From: Amphritea sp.
GTDB lineage: Bacteria > Pseudomonadota > Gammaproteobacteria > Pseudomonadales > Balneatricaceae
Length of the DNA: 52,909 nt
Assembly (NCBI GenBank): GCA_025800245.1
Contig: JAOXSA010000104.1
Coordinates: 1-52,909 of the forward strand
Reading direction: 5' to 3'
Below the pieces are notes generated by a model, which was given only the letters and a program-made list of their open reading frames with translations, did not search any database and was not told the origin of the DNA. Of this stretch, positions 30,838 through 41,956 are shown one piece after another (position 1 is the stretch's first letter; every line of letters starts with the position of its first letter). A program made the position numbers and the translations under genes.

Positions 30838-31811
30838 CAGATCACTCCGGCTTTCAGCATGTCGTGCATGTTCAGAGCACCGACGGGACGGCCCGCTGCA
30901 TCAAGTGCGACCAGTGCGTTAATTTTTTTATCCTGCATAATCTGCAGAGCTTCGGCAGCAAGAATATCGCTTTCCACCGTGGTGCAGTCGCGGGTCATTA
31001 CTTCACTGATCGGCGTGCTTTTCATATCCACTTCATGGTCGAGTGAACGGCGCAGGTCACCGTCGGTGAATATGCCCTGCAGAATGCCTGCTTCATTGAC
31101 GACAGTGGTCAGGCCCAGGCGTTTACGGGTCACCTCCATCAGGGCGTCATGCAGCAGGGTTTTATCCGATACCATGGGGACATCGTTGCCTTTGTGCATG
31201 ATGTCCGAGACCTTCAGTAGCAGGCGGCGACCCAGGCTGCCACCGGGGTGGGAAAACGCGAAATCTTCGGCGCTGAAGCCTCGTGCTTCTAACAGCGCAA
31301 TTGCCAGCGCGTCACCAATAACCAGTGAGGCAGTGGTGCTGGATGTTGGTGCCAGATCCAGTGGACAGGCTTCGCTTTCAATCGCAACATTCAGATTGGC
31401 GTCAGCACTGCGGGATAATGTAGAAGATGGATTTCCCGTGATGCTGATCAATGGCGCGTTCATACGCTTAATCAGAGGCAGGATGGACAGTACTTCACCT
31501 GTTTCGCCGGAGTTGGACAGAGCGATTACAACATCATCCCGGGTGATCATACCCAGATCACCGTGACTGGCTTCGCCAGGGTGTACAAAGAAAGATGGAG
31601 TGCCGGTTGATGCGAGAGTCGCGGCCATTTTTTTGCCAATATGGCCGGATTTACCCATGCCGGTAACAATTACCCGACCGTTACAGTTCAGAGCCAGTTC
31701 ACAGGCTTTGCTGAAATCTTCATTAAGATGCTGAAGCAGTGTATCAACGGCATCACGCTCCATTTCGATAGTACGGCGAGCGGATGCCAGAAAATCCAGT
31801 TCTTTATTCAT
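30837..31811 (-). CDS. kdsD: Arabinose-5-phosphate isomerase
   Basis: 324 residues. The N-terminal SIS domain (about 35-180, with NGRVIVTGMGKSGHIGKKMA) catalyses conversion of ribulose 5-phosphate to arabinose 5-phosphate, the first step to Kdo. Two CBS domains follow (about 205-320), ending ALNMHDMLKAGVI. It opens the kdsD-kdsC-lptC-lptA-lptB cluster on this strand, so Kdo synthesis and LPS export are encoded together. Confidence 0.96.
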   Translation of the reverse strand: MNKELDFLASARRTIEMERDAVDTLLQHLNEDFSKACELALNCNGRVIVTGMGKSGHIGKKMAATLASTGTPSFFVHPGEASHGDLGMITRDDVVIALSNSGETGEVLSILPLIKRMNAPLISITGNPSSTLSRSADANLNVAIESEACPLDLAPTSSTTASLVIGDALAIALLEARGFSAEDFAFSHPGGSLGRRLLLKVSDIMHKGNDVPMVSDKTLLHDALMEVTRKRLGLTTVVNEAGILQGIFTDGDLRRSLDHEVDMKSTPISEVMTRDCTTVESDILAAEALQIMQDKKINALVALDAAGRPVGALNMHDMLKAGVI

Positions 31812-31854
31812 ACTGATGTGGTGTGTTCCCGTCTCAGTTAGTTGTGCAGCGGTA

Positions 31855-32805
31855 TTAAACGCTCATTGTGTATAGCAGTACCAGATAGGCGATATAAGCT
31901 GTTAGCAGGAAGCCACCTTCCACTCTGCTGATTCGTGGTGGTTTCTGAATCAGTGCCAGCACAGCCAGTAGTAACGTCAGCCCCAGTGTTACCCCATAGT
32001 CTCGCCACAGGACTTCGAAATCAAGTGTGATGGGGGCCAGTAAACCCGGTACAGCCATAACAGCTGCAATATTAAAAATGTTGGAGCCAACAACATTACC
32101 CAGGGCGATATCAGTGTGACCTTTCAGGGCGCTGGCGACGGACGCGGCCAGTTCCGGAAGGCTGGTACCAATAGCTACGATTGTCAGACCGATAATAAGT
32201 TCACTGACACCCAGCGCCAGAGCAACTTCTGTTGCACCCCATACCAGTAACCGGGAACTTCCGGCCAGTAGCAGGAGTCCTATGACCAGCCAGAGAATAG
32301 CGCGGTTGGTCGGCAGGTCCGGTAGCTCTTCATCGTCTTCGGATTCATCATCGCCGGCATCGCGCTGAAAACGTGCGAACAGATACAGGCAGAGTAACAG
32401 TGCTGCACAGAGTAGCAGTGCATCAAATCTGCCAAGATAAAGGTCGTAGAGTACAAAACCGGCCAGCAGCGTAACGGCGACCAGAAGCGGTACTTCCTGC
32501 TTCAGTACTTTGGATTTAACCGGCAGTGGCGCGATCAGGGCAGTAACACCCAGCACTAAGCCGATGTTGGCAATGTTTGAGCCCAGTGCATTACCGATTG
32601 CCAGACCGCCTGCGCCAGTTGTGGCAGCCATTGTTGAGACCAGAATTTCCGGTGCGGAGGTGCCGAAAGATACGACAGTCAATCCAATCAGCATCGGCGA
32701 CATGCCAAAGTTTTTGGCTGTAGCTGCGGCGCCGATAACAAAACGGTCAGCGCTCCAGACCAGAACGATGAAACCGATTATAAGTGCGATGATTGGATAG
32801 AGCAT
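31855..32805 (-). CDS. yrbG: Calcium/sodium antiporter, YrbG type (CaCA family)
   Basis: 316 residues, about ten membrane helices in two inverted halves. The alpha repeats with the ion-binding acids are visible: VVSFGTSAPEILVS near residue 46 and VAIGTSLPELAASV near 210. Between the halves is an acidic loop (DDESEDDEELPD, about 153-164) that may face the cytoplasm and sense Ca. The first gene of the minus-strand cluster, divergent from mlaF as in E. coli, where yrbG neighbours the mla and kds genes. Confidence 0.93.
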   Translation of the reverse strand: MLYPIIALIIGFIVLVWSADRFVIGAAATAKNFGMSPMLIGLTVVSFGTSAPEILVSTMAATTGAGGLAIGNALGSNIANIGLVLGVTALIAPLPVKSKVLKQEVPLLVAVTLLAGFVLYDLYLGRFDALLLCAALLLCLYLFARFQRDAGDDESEDDEELPDLPTNRAILWLVIGLLLLAGSSRLLVWGATEVALALGVSELIIGLTIVAIGTSLPELAASVASALKGHTDIALGNVVGSNIFNIAAVMAVPGLLAPITLDFEVLWRDYGVTLGLTLLLAVLALIQKPPRISRVEGGFLLTAYIAYLVLLYTMSV

Positions 32806-32918
32806 GGGCCTCAGATTCAGCTGTGATTAAAACGGAGGCCTATTTAATGAAGAATCGCAGGCATGTGCAAGGGGCCAGAGCCACAAGAGGGGATTTTATT
32901 CCCGTTTATCCCGGACAG

Positions 32919-32927
32919 TGGTATAGT
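32919..32927 (+). promoter_or_regulatory. Possible extended -10 promoter of the mla operon
   Basis: TGGTATAGT contains TATAGT with an upstream TG, the extended -10 form, and lacks a good -35. It would start transcription near 32934 with a leader of about 150 bases before mlaF. It is the clearest element in the 281-base yrbG-mlaF gap; the remainder shows no gene I can support. Confidence 0.4.
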
Positions 32928-33086
32928 TTTCGCCCATTTTGTATGCTGCAACTGCGTTATAACAGGTGGCGTTGCGGCATTCGGGGTAGGGATGTCGACG
33001 GCGTCAGAACATGGAGTGATGGTTGTATGTTCTGGTTTTCCGAGACCGGTGATCCCGGACGTTATCATTTATGAGTTTTATCCGTT

Positions 33087-33899
33087 ATGGATTTCTTTGA
33101 CGATACTATTATCGATATTCAGCAGCTGACTTTCAGCCGTGGCGAGCGGGTTATCTACAATAATGTGGATATCAAAATCCCTCGTGGCAAAATTACCGCG
33201 ATTATGGGGCCCAGCGGGACCGGTAAAACGACGTTGCTGAAACTGATTGGCGGCCAGATAAAACCGGATTCCGGATCTATTCTGTTGGACGGCGATGATA
33301 TTCCGCGGCTGGGGCGCAAGCAGCTGTTTAATGTGCGCGAAAAAATGGGCATGTTGTTTCAGAGTGGCGCTCTGTTCACCGATATGACGGTGTTTGAGAA
33401 TGTCGCTTTCCCAATCCGGATACACACTGATCTGCCAGACGATATGATCCGTGATGTGGTGCTGATGAAATTGCAGGCCGTCGGTCTGCGCGGCGCTTCC
33501 CGTCTGATGCCAAGTGAACTTTCCGGAGGCATGGCACGCAGGGTTGCCCTGGCCCGGGCTATCGCTCTGGATCCACAACTGGTGATGTACGATGAGCCGT
33601 TCACCGGACAGGATCCGATTGCCATGGGTGTACTGGTCAATCTGATTAAACGTCTGAATAACGCTCTGGGTCACACCAGCATCATCGTTTCCCATGATAT
33701 TCAGGAAACGCTGGGTATTGCGGACTATATTTATCTGATCGCTGATTCCAAGGTGATCGCTCAGGGAACCCCTGAAGAGTTGAAACATGTGGTTTCCTCT
33801 CAGGTGCGCCAGTTTATGGAAGGACTGCCTGACGGGCCTGTACCGTTCCACTTCCCGGCGGATGATTACTACACAGACCTGATGAAGGGGCACGGATGA
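33087..33899 (+). CDS. mlaF: Phospholipid transport ATPase MlaF
   Basis: 270 residues. Walker [10 protein letters not shown] near residue 39-47, signature [16 protein letters not shown] near 145 and Walker [13 protein letters not shown] near 166 define the ABC ATPase. The C-terminal extension (about 245-270) matches the tail that handshakes with the partner subunit in MlaFEDB. The complex maintains outer-membrane lipid asymmetry. No clear ribosome binding site precedes the ATG. It overlaps mlaE by 4 bases. Confidence 0.96.
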   Translation: MDFFDDTIIDIQQLTFSRGERVIYNNVDIKIPRGKITAIMGPSGTGKTTLLKLIGGQIKPDSGSILLDGDDIPRLGRKQLFNVREKMGMLFQSGALFTDMTVFENVAFPIRIHTDLPDDMIRDVVLMKLQAVGLRGASRLMPSELSGGMARRVALARAIALDPQLVMYDEPFTGQDPIAMGVLVNLIKRLNNALGHTSIIVSHDIQETLGIADYIYLIADSKVIAQGTPEELKHVVSSQVRQFMEGLPDGPVPFHFPADDYYTDLMKGHG

Positions 33900-34687
33900 A
33901 AGCACTGATTGACTGGGTTCAGGGAATTGGCAGCGATACTCTGCACCGACTGTCGGCGCTGGGGAGGGCAGGGTTGATTCTGGCGCAGGCGTTGATTGCC
34001 AGACCGACACCGGCACAGTCATTCCCATTACTGATTCGCCAGCTTTACTTTGTCGGCGTGTTGTCGCTGATCATTATTGTTGTTTCCGGGCTGTTTATCG
34101 GCATGGTGCTGGGGCTGCAGGGCTATACTATCCTGGTGGATTACGGCTCCGAGCAGGCCGTGGGACAGATGGTCGCACTGAGTCTGGTGCGGGAGCTGGC
34201 GCCGGTGGTGACAGCCCTGCTGTTTGCCGGGCGAGCCGGATCGGCGCTGACGGCTGAAATTGGTCTTATGAAGGCTACCGAGCAGCTTTCCAGTATGGAA
34301 ATGATCGGGGTCGACCCTCTGCGACGGATTATAGCGCCGCGCTTCTGGGCCGGATTTATCAGTTTGCCGATTCTGGCGATGATCTTCAGCGCTGTAGGTA
34401 TCTGGGGCGGTATGCTGGTCGGTGTTGACTGGCTGGGGATCTATGAGGGTTCATTCTGGGCCAATATGCAGAACTCGGTCGATTTTTTTGATGACGTGGT
34501 CAATGGCCTGATTAAAGCTCAGGTGTTTGGTCTGGTAGTGACCTGGATCGCGGTATATCAGGGCTATGACTCGGTACCTACTTCGGAAGGGATCAGTCAG
34601 GCAACAACTAAAACCGTTGTATATTCCTCTCTGGCGGTGCTCGGAGTGGACTTTATTTTGACAGCATTGATGTTTGGAGATCTGTAA
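33896..34687 (+). CDS. mlaE: Phospholipid transport permease MlaE
   Basis: 263 residues with five to six hydrophobic segments. The MlaE family signature [22 protein letters not shown]-type stretch is at about 100-121 and is followed by [20 protein letters not shown], a conserved cytoplasmic helix. It forms the inner-membrane core of MlaFEDB. It starts within the last codons of mlaF and ends 2 bases before mlaD. Confidence 0.96.
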   Translation: MKALIDWVQGIGSDTLHRLSALGRAGLILAQALIARPTPAQSFPLLIRQLYFVGVLSLIIIVVSGLFIGMVLGLQGYTILVDYGSEQAVGQMVALSLVRELAPVVTALLFAGRAGSALTAEIGLMKATEQLSSMEMIGVDPLRRIIAPRFWAGFISLPILAMIFSAVGIWGGMLVGVDWLGIYEGSFWANMQNSVDFFDDVVNGLIKAQVFGLVVTWIAVYQGYDSVPTSEGISQATTKTVVYSSLAVLGVDFILTALMFGDL

Positions 34688-34689
34688 GC

Positions 34690-35148
34690 ATGCGTATTCG
34701 CGGTGTTGAACTGGGCGTAGGGATTTTTATGCTGGCCGGGGCTATTGCGCTGGCTGTTCTGGCATTGAACGTCAGCGGTCTGAACCTGTCCAAGCAGGAG
34801 GGTTCTTATAAAGTGTATGCGCTGTTTGAAAATATCGGTGGTCTGACCCCTCGTTCAAAAGTAACGATGTCAGGGGTGACGATCGGTCAGGTGACTTCAA
34901 TCACGCTCGACTCTGACCAGCTGATGGCACGGGTTGAGATGGAAATTTACAAAGATATCGACTATCTCTCTGTGGACAGCTCAGCTTCGATTCTGACGGC
35001 TGGACTGCTGGGTGAAAAGTATATCGGAGTGACAACTGGCGCAGACGACGAGATGCTGTCAGAGGGTGATTACATTGAAGATACTCAGTCAGCTCTGGTG
35101 CTTGAGGAGCTGGTCGGTAAGTTCCTGTTCAATCAGGCAACTGAGTAA
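34690..35148 (+). CDS. mlaD: MCE-domain lipid-binding protein MlaD
   Basis: 152 residues. An N-terminal anchor helix (about 8-28) precedes a single MCE domain (about 38-118) with YALFENIGGLTPRSKVTMSG and ILTAGLLGEKYIGVT. MlaD hexamers form the periplasmic hydrophobic channel of MlaFEDB and exchange lipid with MlaC. It is somewhat shorter than E. coli MlaD (183), lacking part of the C-terminal tail. Confidence 0.95.
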   Translation: MRIRGVELGVGIFMLAGAIALAVLALNVSGLNLSKQEGSYKVYALFENIGGLTPRSKVTMSGVTIGQVTSITLDSDQLMARVEMEIYKDIDYLSVDSSASILTAGLLGEKYIGVTTGADDEMLSEGDYIEDTQSALVLEELVGKFLFNQATE

Positions 35149-35162
35149 CGAAGGAGAGAGTT

Positions 35163-35816
35163 ATGAAGCAGTTTTGCTCTGTATTTAAAGTTGTGTTGCT
35201 GATGCTGGTGTTTACCGGCACGCAGTCTGTTCAGGCCAGCTGGGAAGAAAGCCGTACCGTGGTTGATGGAGCCATGGCTGAGATGATGCAGATTCTGGAA
35301 ACTCCGGAGCTGCAGGAGGATGCCGCAGAGGGTGAATTGCTTACCCGGATTGAAACCATTCTTGATCCGGTTGTCGATTTTGAATATGTCGCTAAACGGG
35401 TCATGGGTAAGTATTACCGTCGCGCTTCAGCCGAACAGCGTGATGCCTTCTCCGGGGCATTCCGCGATACCCTGATCCGCACCTATTCTAAGTCTCTGGC
35501 TGAGTTTGACCTTGAGCGTTATGAAATGGCACCTGAGGGTAAGCCAAGCCCGAAACCGAACAAACAGATCGTCAGTGTCTATGTCTATTCCAGTACCGGT
35601 CAGCGCTATACCCTGGTGTATTACATGCTGAAGCAGGATTCTGGCTGGCAGGCTGTGAATGTTCTGGTTGATGGTATTAATCTGCGTCTGAACTTCAAGA
35701 ATCAGTTTGCCGACATGGTCTCCCGCGCTAAAGGCGATGTTGGTCAGGTTGTTGCTGACTGGCAGTCACTGGTGGCGATTGATTCTGACGATGAGAAATC
35801 AGCTGAGGGGGCTTGA
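35163..35816 (+). CDS. mlaC: Periplasmic phospholipid shuttle MlaC
   Basis: 217 residues with a signal peptide ending near VQA-SW (residue 25). The Ttg2/MlaC fold is indicated by DFEYVAKRVMGKYYRRAS, EQRDAFSGAFRDTLIRTYSKSL and the VNVLVDGINLRLNFKNQF block. It carries phospholipid between MlaD and the outer-membrane MlaA (not in the window). An AAGGAGAG ribosome binding site precedes the ATG. Confidence 0.95.
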   Translation: MKQFCSVFKVVLLMLVFTGTQSVQASWEESRTVVDGAMAEMMQILETPELQEDAAEGELLTRIETILDPVVDFEYVAKRVMGKYYRRASAEQRDAFSGAFRDTLIRTYSKSLAEFDLERYEMAPEGKPSPKPNKQIVSVYVYSSTGQRYTLVYYMLKQDSGWQAVNVLVDGINLRLNFKNQFADMVSRAKGDVGQVVADWQSLVAIDSDDEKSAEGA

Positions 35817-36109
35817 TGAGTCATCAGGTATCACAGTCTGACGGACGTATCCTGCTCAGTGGAGATCTGGTGTTCTCCCGGGCGACGGCATTACGCTGGC
35901 AGCTGGAAAAACTGATCGGCCAGTCGCAGGGGCGGGTACTGGTTGATTTTGAACATGTCGAGCGCGTCGATAGCTCAGCGTTGTCGCTCTGGCTCTGCCT
36001 GGAACGTCATGCAGAGCCACGCGGTGTGGAGTTGGTGGCCCTGAATGTGCCTGAAGAGCTGCATTCGATCGCCCGTCTGGCAGGTCTGACCGATATCGGT
36101 CTGGCCTGA
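35816..36109 (+). CDS. mlaB: STAS-domain protein MlaB
   Basis: 97 residues, a single STAS domain. RVLVDFEHVERVDSSALSLW near residue 42-61 holds the conserved serine loop equivalent to the site contacted by MlaF. MlaB stabilises the MlaF ATPase. The ATG at 35816 shares one base with the mlaC stop (TGATG); a TTG one codon earlier is possible but less likely. Last gene of mlaFEDCB. Confidence 0.92.
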   Translation: MSHQVSQSDGRILLSGDLVFSRATALRWQLEKLIGQSQGRVLVDFEHVERVDSSALSLWLCLERHAEPRGVELVALNVPEELHSIARLAGLTDIGLA

Positions 36110-36120
36110 TCCGGAATTGT

Positions 36121-36172
36121 GGCCGCAGAGTATGCGGCCATCGCCTTTTAAGGAATAATCAGCTATTATTCC
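36121..36172 (+). other. Two consecutive stem-loops between mlaB and ibaG
   Basis: Hairpin 1: GGCCGCA / TGCGGCC with a GAGTA loop (36121-36139). Hairpin 2: GGAATAAT / ATTATTCC with a CAGCT loop (36152-36172), then CCGCTTACTATTTTT. Hairpin 1 is followed by ATCGCCTTTTA and may be a weak terminator for the mla operon. Hairpin 2 contains TATTAT, which could be a -10 box for ibaG instead. Confidence 0.6.
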
Positions 36173-36209
36173 CCGCTTACTATTTTTCCCAATTTAATCG
36201 GTATTTTTC

Positions 36210-37735
<1,526 letters not shown>

Positions 37736-37823
37736 CAGCTCTGTAGTCTATTCAGGGTATTGTTCACAGGGCTGAAAAGCTTAATGACACCCTGATCTAT
37801 TTATTGGTAACGAAACAGCGAAA

Positions 37824-38480
37824 ATGAAACAGAATCTGACAATTGCGCTATCCAAAGGGCGTATTCTGAAAGACACGCTGCCTCTGCTGGAGGCTGCCAA
37901 CATTATTCCTGCTGAAGATATTTTCAGCAGCCGTAAGCTGATTTTCGATACCAATCATGAAAACATCAAGCTGGTGGTTATCCGTGCAACCGACGTGCCG
38001 ACCTATGTAGAACATGGTGGTGCAGATATGGGCGTTGCTGGTAAAGACGTACTGCTGGAGTACGGTGCTAAAGGTCTTTACGAACCGCTGGATCTGGACA
38101 TCGCCAAATGTAAGCTGATGGTTGCTGGTCTGAAGGATGCTGCGCCAGTTGAAGGGCGCATGAAGGTGGCGACTAAGTTCGTCAATGTCACCAAGGAATA
38201 CTATGCCCGTGAGGGTCGTCAGGTCGATATCATTAAACTTTACGGCGCGATGGAGCTGGCACCGATCATGGGAATGGCGGACCGTATTGTGGATATCGTT
38301 GATACCGGTAATACGCTGCGGGCTAATGGTCTGGAACCGATGGATCATATCGGCTACATCAGCTCCCGTCTGGTGGTGGGTAAGGCGGCGATGAAGATGA
38401 AGCATCGCCAGATCCAACCGATCATCGATATGCTGTCAGAGGCGGTGGAAGCACGTAAAACGCCGTCTGAGAACGATTAA
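37824..38480 (+). CDS. hisG: ATP phosphoribosyltransferase, short form
   Basis: 218 residues, the short HisG form without the C-terminal regulatory domain, so it should need HisZ (not in this window) for activity and histidine feedback. [18 protein letters not shown] at the N-terminus and the PRPP-binding [13 protein letters not shown] near residue 156 are diagnostic. First step of histidine synthesis. The 88 bases after murA contain a 7-bp inverted repeat (37752-37758 with 37789-37795) but no his-type leader peptide. Confidence 0.96.
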   Translation: MKQNLTIALSKGRILKDTLPLLEAANIIPAEDIFSSRKLIFDTNHENIKLVVIRATDVPTYVEHGGADMGVAGKDVLLEYGAKGLYEPLDLDIAKCKLMVAGLKDAAPVEGRMKVATKFVNVTKEYYAREGRQVDIIKLYGAMELAPIMGMADRIVDIVDTGNTLRANGLEPMDHIGYISSRLVVGKAAMKMKHRQIQPIIDMLSEAVEARKTPSEND

Positions 38481-38504
38481 GTATTCTATAGAAGGCTACA
38501 GACT

Positions 38505-39815
38505 ATGGCCAAAACTGAGATCCGTCGGCTGGACAGCAAACAGGCCGACTTCGATACACAGCTGGATCAGCTGCTGGCGTGGGAATCCGTATCCAACGCC
38601 GAAGTGAATACCATCGTTGATGATATTCTGAAACAGGTTAAAAAAGAGGGCGATAAAGCGCTGGTAGAGTACACCAACCGTTTTGATCGTCTTTCTGTCA
38701 GCAGTATGGCTGAGCTGGAGTTCAGTCAGCAGGACCTGCAGCAGGCACTGGAAAATCTGCCGGAAGATCAGCGTCATGCCCTGACGGTCGCTGCGCAACG
38801 GGTTCGTGATTATCATGAGCGTCAGAAAGGTGAGTCCTGGCAGTACCGTGAAGCTGATGGCACTCTGCTTGGTCAGAAAGTCACGCCGATGGATAAAGCG
38901 GGTCTTTATGTACCGGGCGGTAAGGCATCTTATCCGTCTTCCGTGCTGATGAATGCCATTCCGGCCCATGTTGCCGGCGTAGGCGAACTGATCATGGTGG
39001 TACCGACCCCTGACGGTGAAGTGAATCAATTGGTACTGGCAGCTGCAGCGCTGGCCGGTGTTGACCGTGCTTTTGCCGTGGGTGGCGCGCAGGCTGTTGC
39101 GGCGCTGGCTTACGGTACTGAAACCGTACCTAAGGTCGATAAGATTGTGGGTCCGGGTAATATCTTTGTCGCGACGGCTAAGCGTGCCGTATTCGGTGCT
39201 GTGGGTATCGACATGATTGCCGGTCCATCGGAGATTCTGGTGATCTGTGATGGTCAGACTGATCCGGACTGGATTGCGATGGACTTGTTCTCTCAGGCAG
39301 AGCACGATGAAGACGCACAGCCGATCCTGATCAGTCCGGATGCCGAATTCCTGGATAAGGTGGCTGAAAGCATTGATAAGCTGCTGCCGACCATGGAGCG
39401 TGAAGCTATTATCACCCGCTCACTGGCGGATCGCGCGGCTCTGATTAAAGTGGCGGATCTGGAAGAGGCGGCGGTGGTGAATAACCGTATCGCGCCTGAG
39501 CACCTTGAACTGTCTGTTGAAGATCCGGAGGCTCTGCTGCCACAGATCAAACATGCTGGTGCAATCTTCATGGGACGTTACACAGCCGAAGCGCTGGGTG
39601 ATTACTGTGCGGGACCAAACCACGTACTGCCAACATCCGGCACGGCGCGTTTCTCATCACCACTGGGTGTGTATGACTTCCAGAAACGCTCGTCGCTGAT
39701 TATGTTCTCCGAGGACGGTGCCTCTGAGATGGGTAAGGTAGCGTCAGTTCTGGCTCGTGGTGAAAGTCTGACAGCCCACGCTCGCTCTGCTGAGTACCGG
39801 ATTAAGCCAGAGTAA
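38505..39815 (+). CDS. hisD: Histidinol dehydrogenase
   Basis: 436 residues. The [22 protein letters not shown] and [20 protein letters not shown] blocks, [14 protein letters not shown] and the zinc/catalytic segment with [13 protein letters not shown] are all present. It oxidises histidinol to histidine in two NAD-dependent steps. It follows hisG by 24 bases. hisC, which follows in Pseudomonas, is absent here; the terminator comes right after. Confidence 0.98.
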   Translation: MAKTEIRRLDSKQADFDTQLDQLLAWESVSNAEVNTIVDDILKQVKKEGDKALVEYTNRFDRLSVSSMAELEFSQQDLQQALENLPEDQRHALTVAAQRVRDYHERQKGESWQYREADGTLLGQKVTPMDKAGLYVPGGKASYPSSVLMNAIPAHVAGVGELIMVVPTPDGEVNQLVLAAAALAGVDRAFAVGGAQAVAALAYGTETVPKVDKIVGPGNIFVATAKRAVFGAVGIDMIAGPSEILVICDGQTDPDWIAMDLFSQAEHDEDAQPILISPDAEFLDKVAESIDKLLPTMEREAIITRSLADRAALIKVADLEEAAVVNNRIAPEHLELSVEDPEALLPQIKHAGAIFMGRYTAEALGDYCAGPNHVLPTSGTARFSSPLGVYDFQKRSSLIMFSEDGASEMGKVASVLARGESLTAHARSAEYRIKPE

Positions 39816-39854
39816 CAGACCTGAGCTTGTTACTTGAAGGTTTCTTACTTGAAT

Positions 39855-39884
39855 AAAAAAGCCCTGCAATCGCAGGGCTTTTTT
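39855..39884. terminator. Bidirectional terminator between hisD and the DegS-type gene
   Basis: GCCCTGC / GCAGGGC with an AATC loop, flanked by six A on the left and six T on the right, so it serves both convergent genes. Confidence 0.95.
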
Positions 39885-39897
39885 GTGGGCGTTTGTA

Positions 39898-41043
39898 TCA
39901 GCCTGCGTTGCTGGCAGGGCGCTCAGCCACACTGATTTCCAGATCGTGGAATTCGCCATTTCGCCAGACACGGATAGGCAGCTTTGTACCCGGAGGCATG
40001 CGGGCAACATTGTTCATCGACTTATAGCTGTTGACGATTTTCTGGCCGCCGATCTCCACCATGATATCACCGGGCAGCAGGCCTCCCTGATGAGCCGGGC
40101 CATTACGGAATATGCCGGCGACGATCAGGCCACGAGTGTGCTGCAGGCCAAATGATTCAGCCAGCTCCTTGGTCATCTCCTGAACTTCAACGCCGATCCA
40201 GCCCCGGATGACCCGCCCGTGTTTAATCAGGTCCTGCATTACCTGCTGTGCCTGATCAGAAGGGATTGCGAAGCCTATACCCTGAGAACCACCGGAACGG
40301 GAGAAGATTGCGGTATTGATGCCGATCAGATTACCCTCGGCATTTATCAGGGCGCCACCTGAGTTACCCGGGTTGATCGCGGCGTCAGTCTGGATGAAGT
40401 CTTCATAGGTGTTCAGGCCTAACTGGTTACGGCCGGTTGCGCTGATAATCCCCATGGTTACCGTTTGTCCCACGCCAAACGGGTTACCGATCGCCAGGGA
40501 TACATCACCGACTCGCAGGTTGGCCGAGGAGGCCATTGTAATACTGGGCAGATCCGGCAGGTTGATTTTCAATACTGCCAGATCTGTATCCGGGTCAACG
40601 CCGACTACATCTGCCAGCGCTTCCCGACCATCCTTGAGGGCGACAATAATACTGTCTGCACCGGAGATAACATGGTTGTTTGTGGCGATATAGCCGTCGG
40701 CGCTGAGAATTACCCCGGAGCCAAGGCTTGACTGAATACGCTCCCGACGACGGTTTTCAGCATCGTAATATTTGCGGAAGTTGGGGTCGTTATACAGCTC
40801 ATTGCTTTTTTTCTTAACCACAGTGCGGGTATAGATATTCACAACGCTTGATGCGGCATGCTCAACGGCATCAGCATAAGAGTATGGGCCGCTGAGAGGA
40901 GCGCTGTTGTGGCTCTGTTGTGTCTGACGTATTTCGACAGTTTTTACCTGTGGCGAGAACAGATCCGGGACAAATGTAAGGATCAGTATCGCGGCCATGA
41001 TACCTGAGATAGTTGGCCACACCAGAAAGGAAAAAGGTCGCAT
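39898..41043 (-). CDS. Membrane-anchored DegS/AlgW-type serine protease
   Basis: 381 residues. One N-terminal membrane helix (about 10-28) precedes a trypsin-like domain with the triad His124 (ATNNHVI), Asp154 (PDTDLAVL) and Ser228 (INPGNSGGAL), and one PDZ domain (about 280-370). The single PDZ and membrane anchor indicate DegS/AlgW rather than DegP. These proteases cut the anti-sigma factor RseA/MucA when outer-membrane proteins misfold, releasing sigma-E. The position after hisD is that of P. aeruginosa algW. Envelope-stress sensing fits the Lpt and Mla genes nearby. Confidence 0.93.
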   Translation of the reverse strand: MRPFSFLVWPTISGIMAAILILTFVPDLFSPQVKTVEIRQTQQSHNSAPLSGPYSYADAVEHAASSVVNIYTRTVVKKKSNELYNDPNFRKYYDAENRRRERIQSSLGSGVILSADGYIATNNHVISGADSIIVALKDGREALADVVGVDPDTDLAVLKINLPDLPSITMASSANLRVGDVSLAIGNPFGVGQTVTMGIISATGRNQLGLNTYEDFIQTDAAINPGNSGGALINAEGNLIGINTAIFSRSGGSQGIGFAIPSDQAQQVMQDLIKHGRVIRGWIGVEVQEMTKELAESFGLQHTRGLIVAGIFRNGPAHQGGLLPGDIMVEIGGQKIVNSYKSMNNVARMPPGTKLPIRVWRNGEFHDLEISVAERPASNAG

Positions 41044-41138
41044 TAGTCAGATTGCCTGTATATAACAGTGGTAAAGGATTTCAGCTGTTCTTAGAATTAT
41101 ACGGATTGTCCGATCCATTTGGAAAAGAAAGAGTGGTT

Positions 41139-41900
41139 ATGTCTGCCCGATTGAATGAAATTATCGAATTCTGTAATAGTTTGCTCACCCCTGAGAAATA
41201 CCGTGATTACTGCCCGAATGGCCTTCAGGTAGAAGGAAAGGAGAGTGTGAGCAAGATAGTTAGCGGGGTTACAGCCAGCCAGGCGCTTCTGGATGCGGCT
41301 GTTGAACGAGGTGCTGATCTGATTCTGGTTCACCATGGTTATTTCTGGAAGGGCGAGTCTGAGCCCGTCGTGGGTATGAAGAAACGTCGGTTACAGACAC
41401 TGCTGACAAATGATATCAGCCTGCTGGCTTATCACCTGCCGCTGGATGGCCATCCGGAACTTGGCAATAATGCACAGTTAGCCGACAAACTGGGATTGCA
41501 GATCAGCGGTGGTCTGGAGGTGGATAACCCTCTTAGTATTGGTTTGACGGGCCGTCTCGAACAGCCGTTGAGTGCCGGGGAGTTTGCCCGTCGTATCGGT
41601 GCGGCGATGGATCGGGATGTACTTCATATTGATGGCGGTAAGCCGCTGATTGAAACTGTCGGCTGGTGTACTGGTGCCGCTCAGGGCTATATCGATAAGG
41701 CTGCAGCACTGGGACTGGATGCGTATATTTCCGGAGAAATATCAGAGCCTACGGTGCATTCGGCCCGGGAGCTGGGTATCCATTATTTCGCTGCGGGGCA
41801 TCATGCCACTGAGCGTTATGGGGTTCAGGCGCTGGCCGATAAACTGCAGCGCCAGTTTGGTATTGAGCATGAGTTTGTTGATATCAATAACCCGGTGTAA
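41139..41900 (+). CDS. Nif3-like dinuclear metal-centre protein (YbgI family)
   Basis: 253 residues. LILVHHGYFWKGE near residue 64 and the C-terminal HYFAAGHHATERYGVQAL near 207-224 carry the His/Glu ligands of a two-metal site, as in YbgI hexamers. The family is linked to GTP cyclohydrolase-like chemistry, but its true reaction is uncertain. The start at 41139 was preferred over an ATG 42 codons upstream, because that extension runs into the divergent protease gene and does not look like the family N-terminus. Confidence 0.93.
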   Translation: MSARLNEIIEFCNSLLTPEKYRDYCPNGLQVEGKESVSKIVSGVTASQALLDAAVERGADLILVHHGYFWKGESEPVVGMKKRRLQTLLTNDISLLAYHLPLDGHPELGNNAQLADKLGLQISGGLEVDNPLSIGLTGRLEQPLSAGEFARRIGAAMDRDVLHIDGGKPLIETVGWCTGAAQGYIDKAAALGLDAYISGEISEPTVHSARELGIHYFAAGHHATERYGVQALADKLQRQFGIEHEFVDINNPV

Positions 41901-41912
41901 CGCTGATGACAT

Positions 41913-41944
41913 AAAAAAAACCGGCTTATAGCCGGTTTTTTTTA
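41913..41944. terminator. Bidirectional terminator after the Nif3-family gene
   Basis: CCGGC / GCCGG with a TTATA loop, bracketed by eight A and eight T; shared with the convergent gene at 41957. Confidence 0.93.
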
Positions 41945-41956
41945 TGTCAGATGTGG

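Noticed and set aside
32793-33129. Two small plus-strand open frames across the yrbG-mlaF gap (93 and 88 codons)
   Set aside because: They overlap both neighbours and the likely promoter, have Cys/Trp-rich unlikely composition and no start signals.
33078-34028. A 316-codon open frame antisense to mlaF and mlaE
   Set aside because: Complete overlap with two well-identified genes and biased composition; a shadow.
37752-37795. Inverted repeat TCAGGGT...ACCCTGA before hisG as a histidine attenuator
   Set aside because: No run of His codons and no terminator; the 30-base loop makes it weak.
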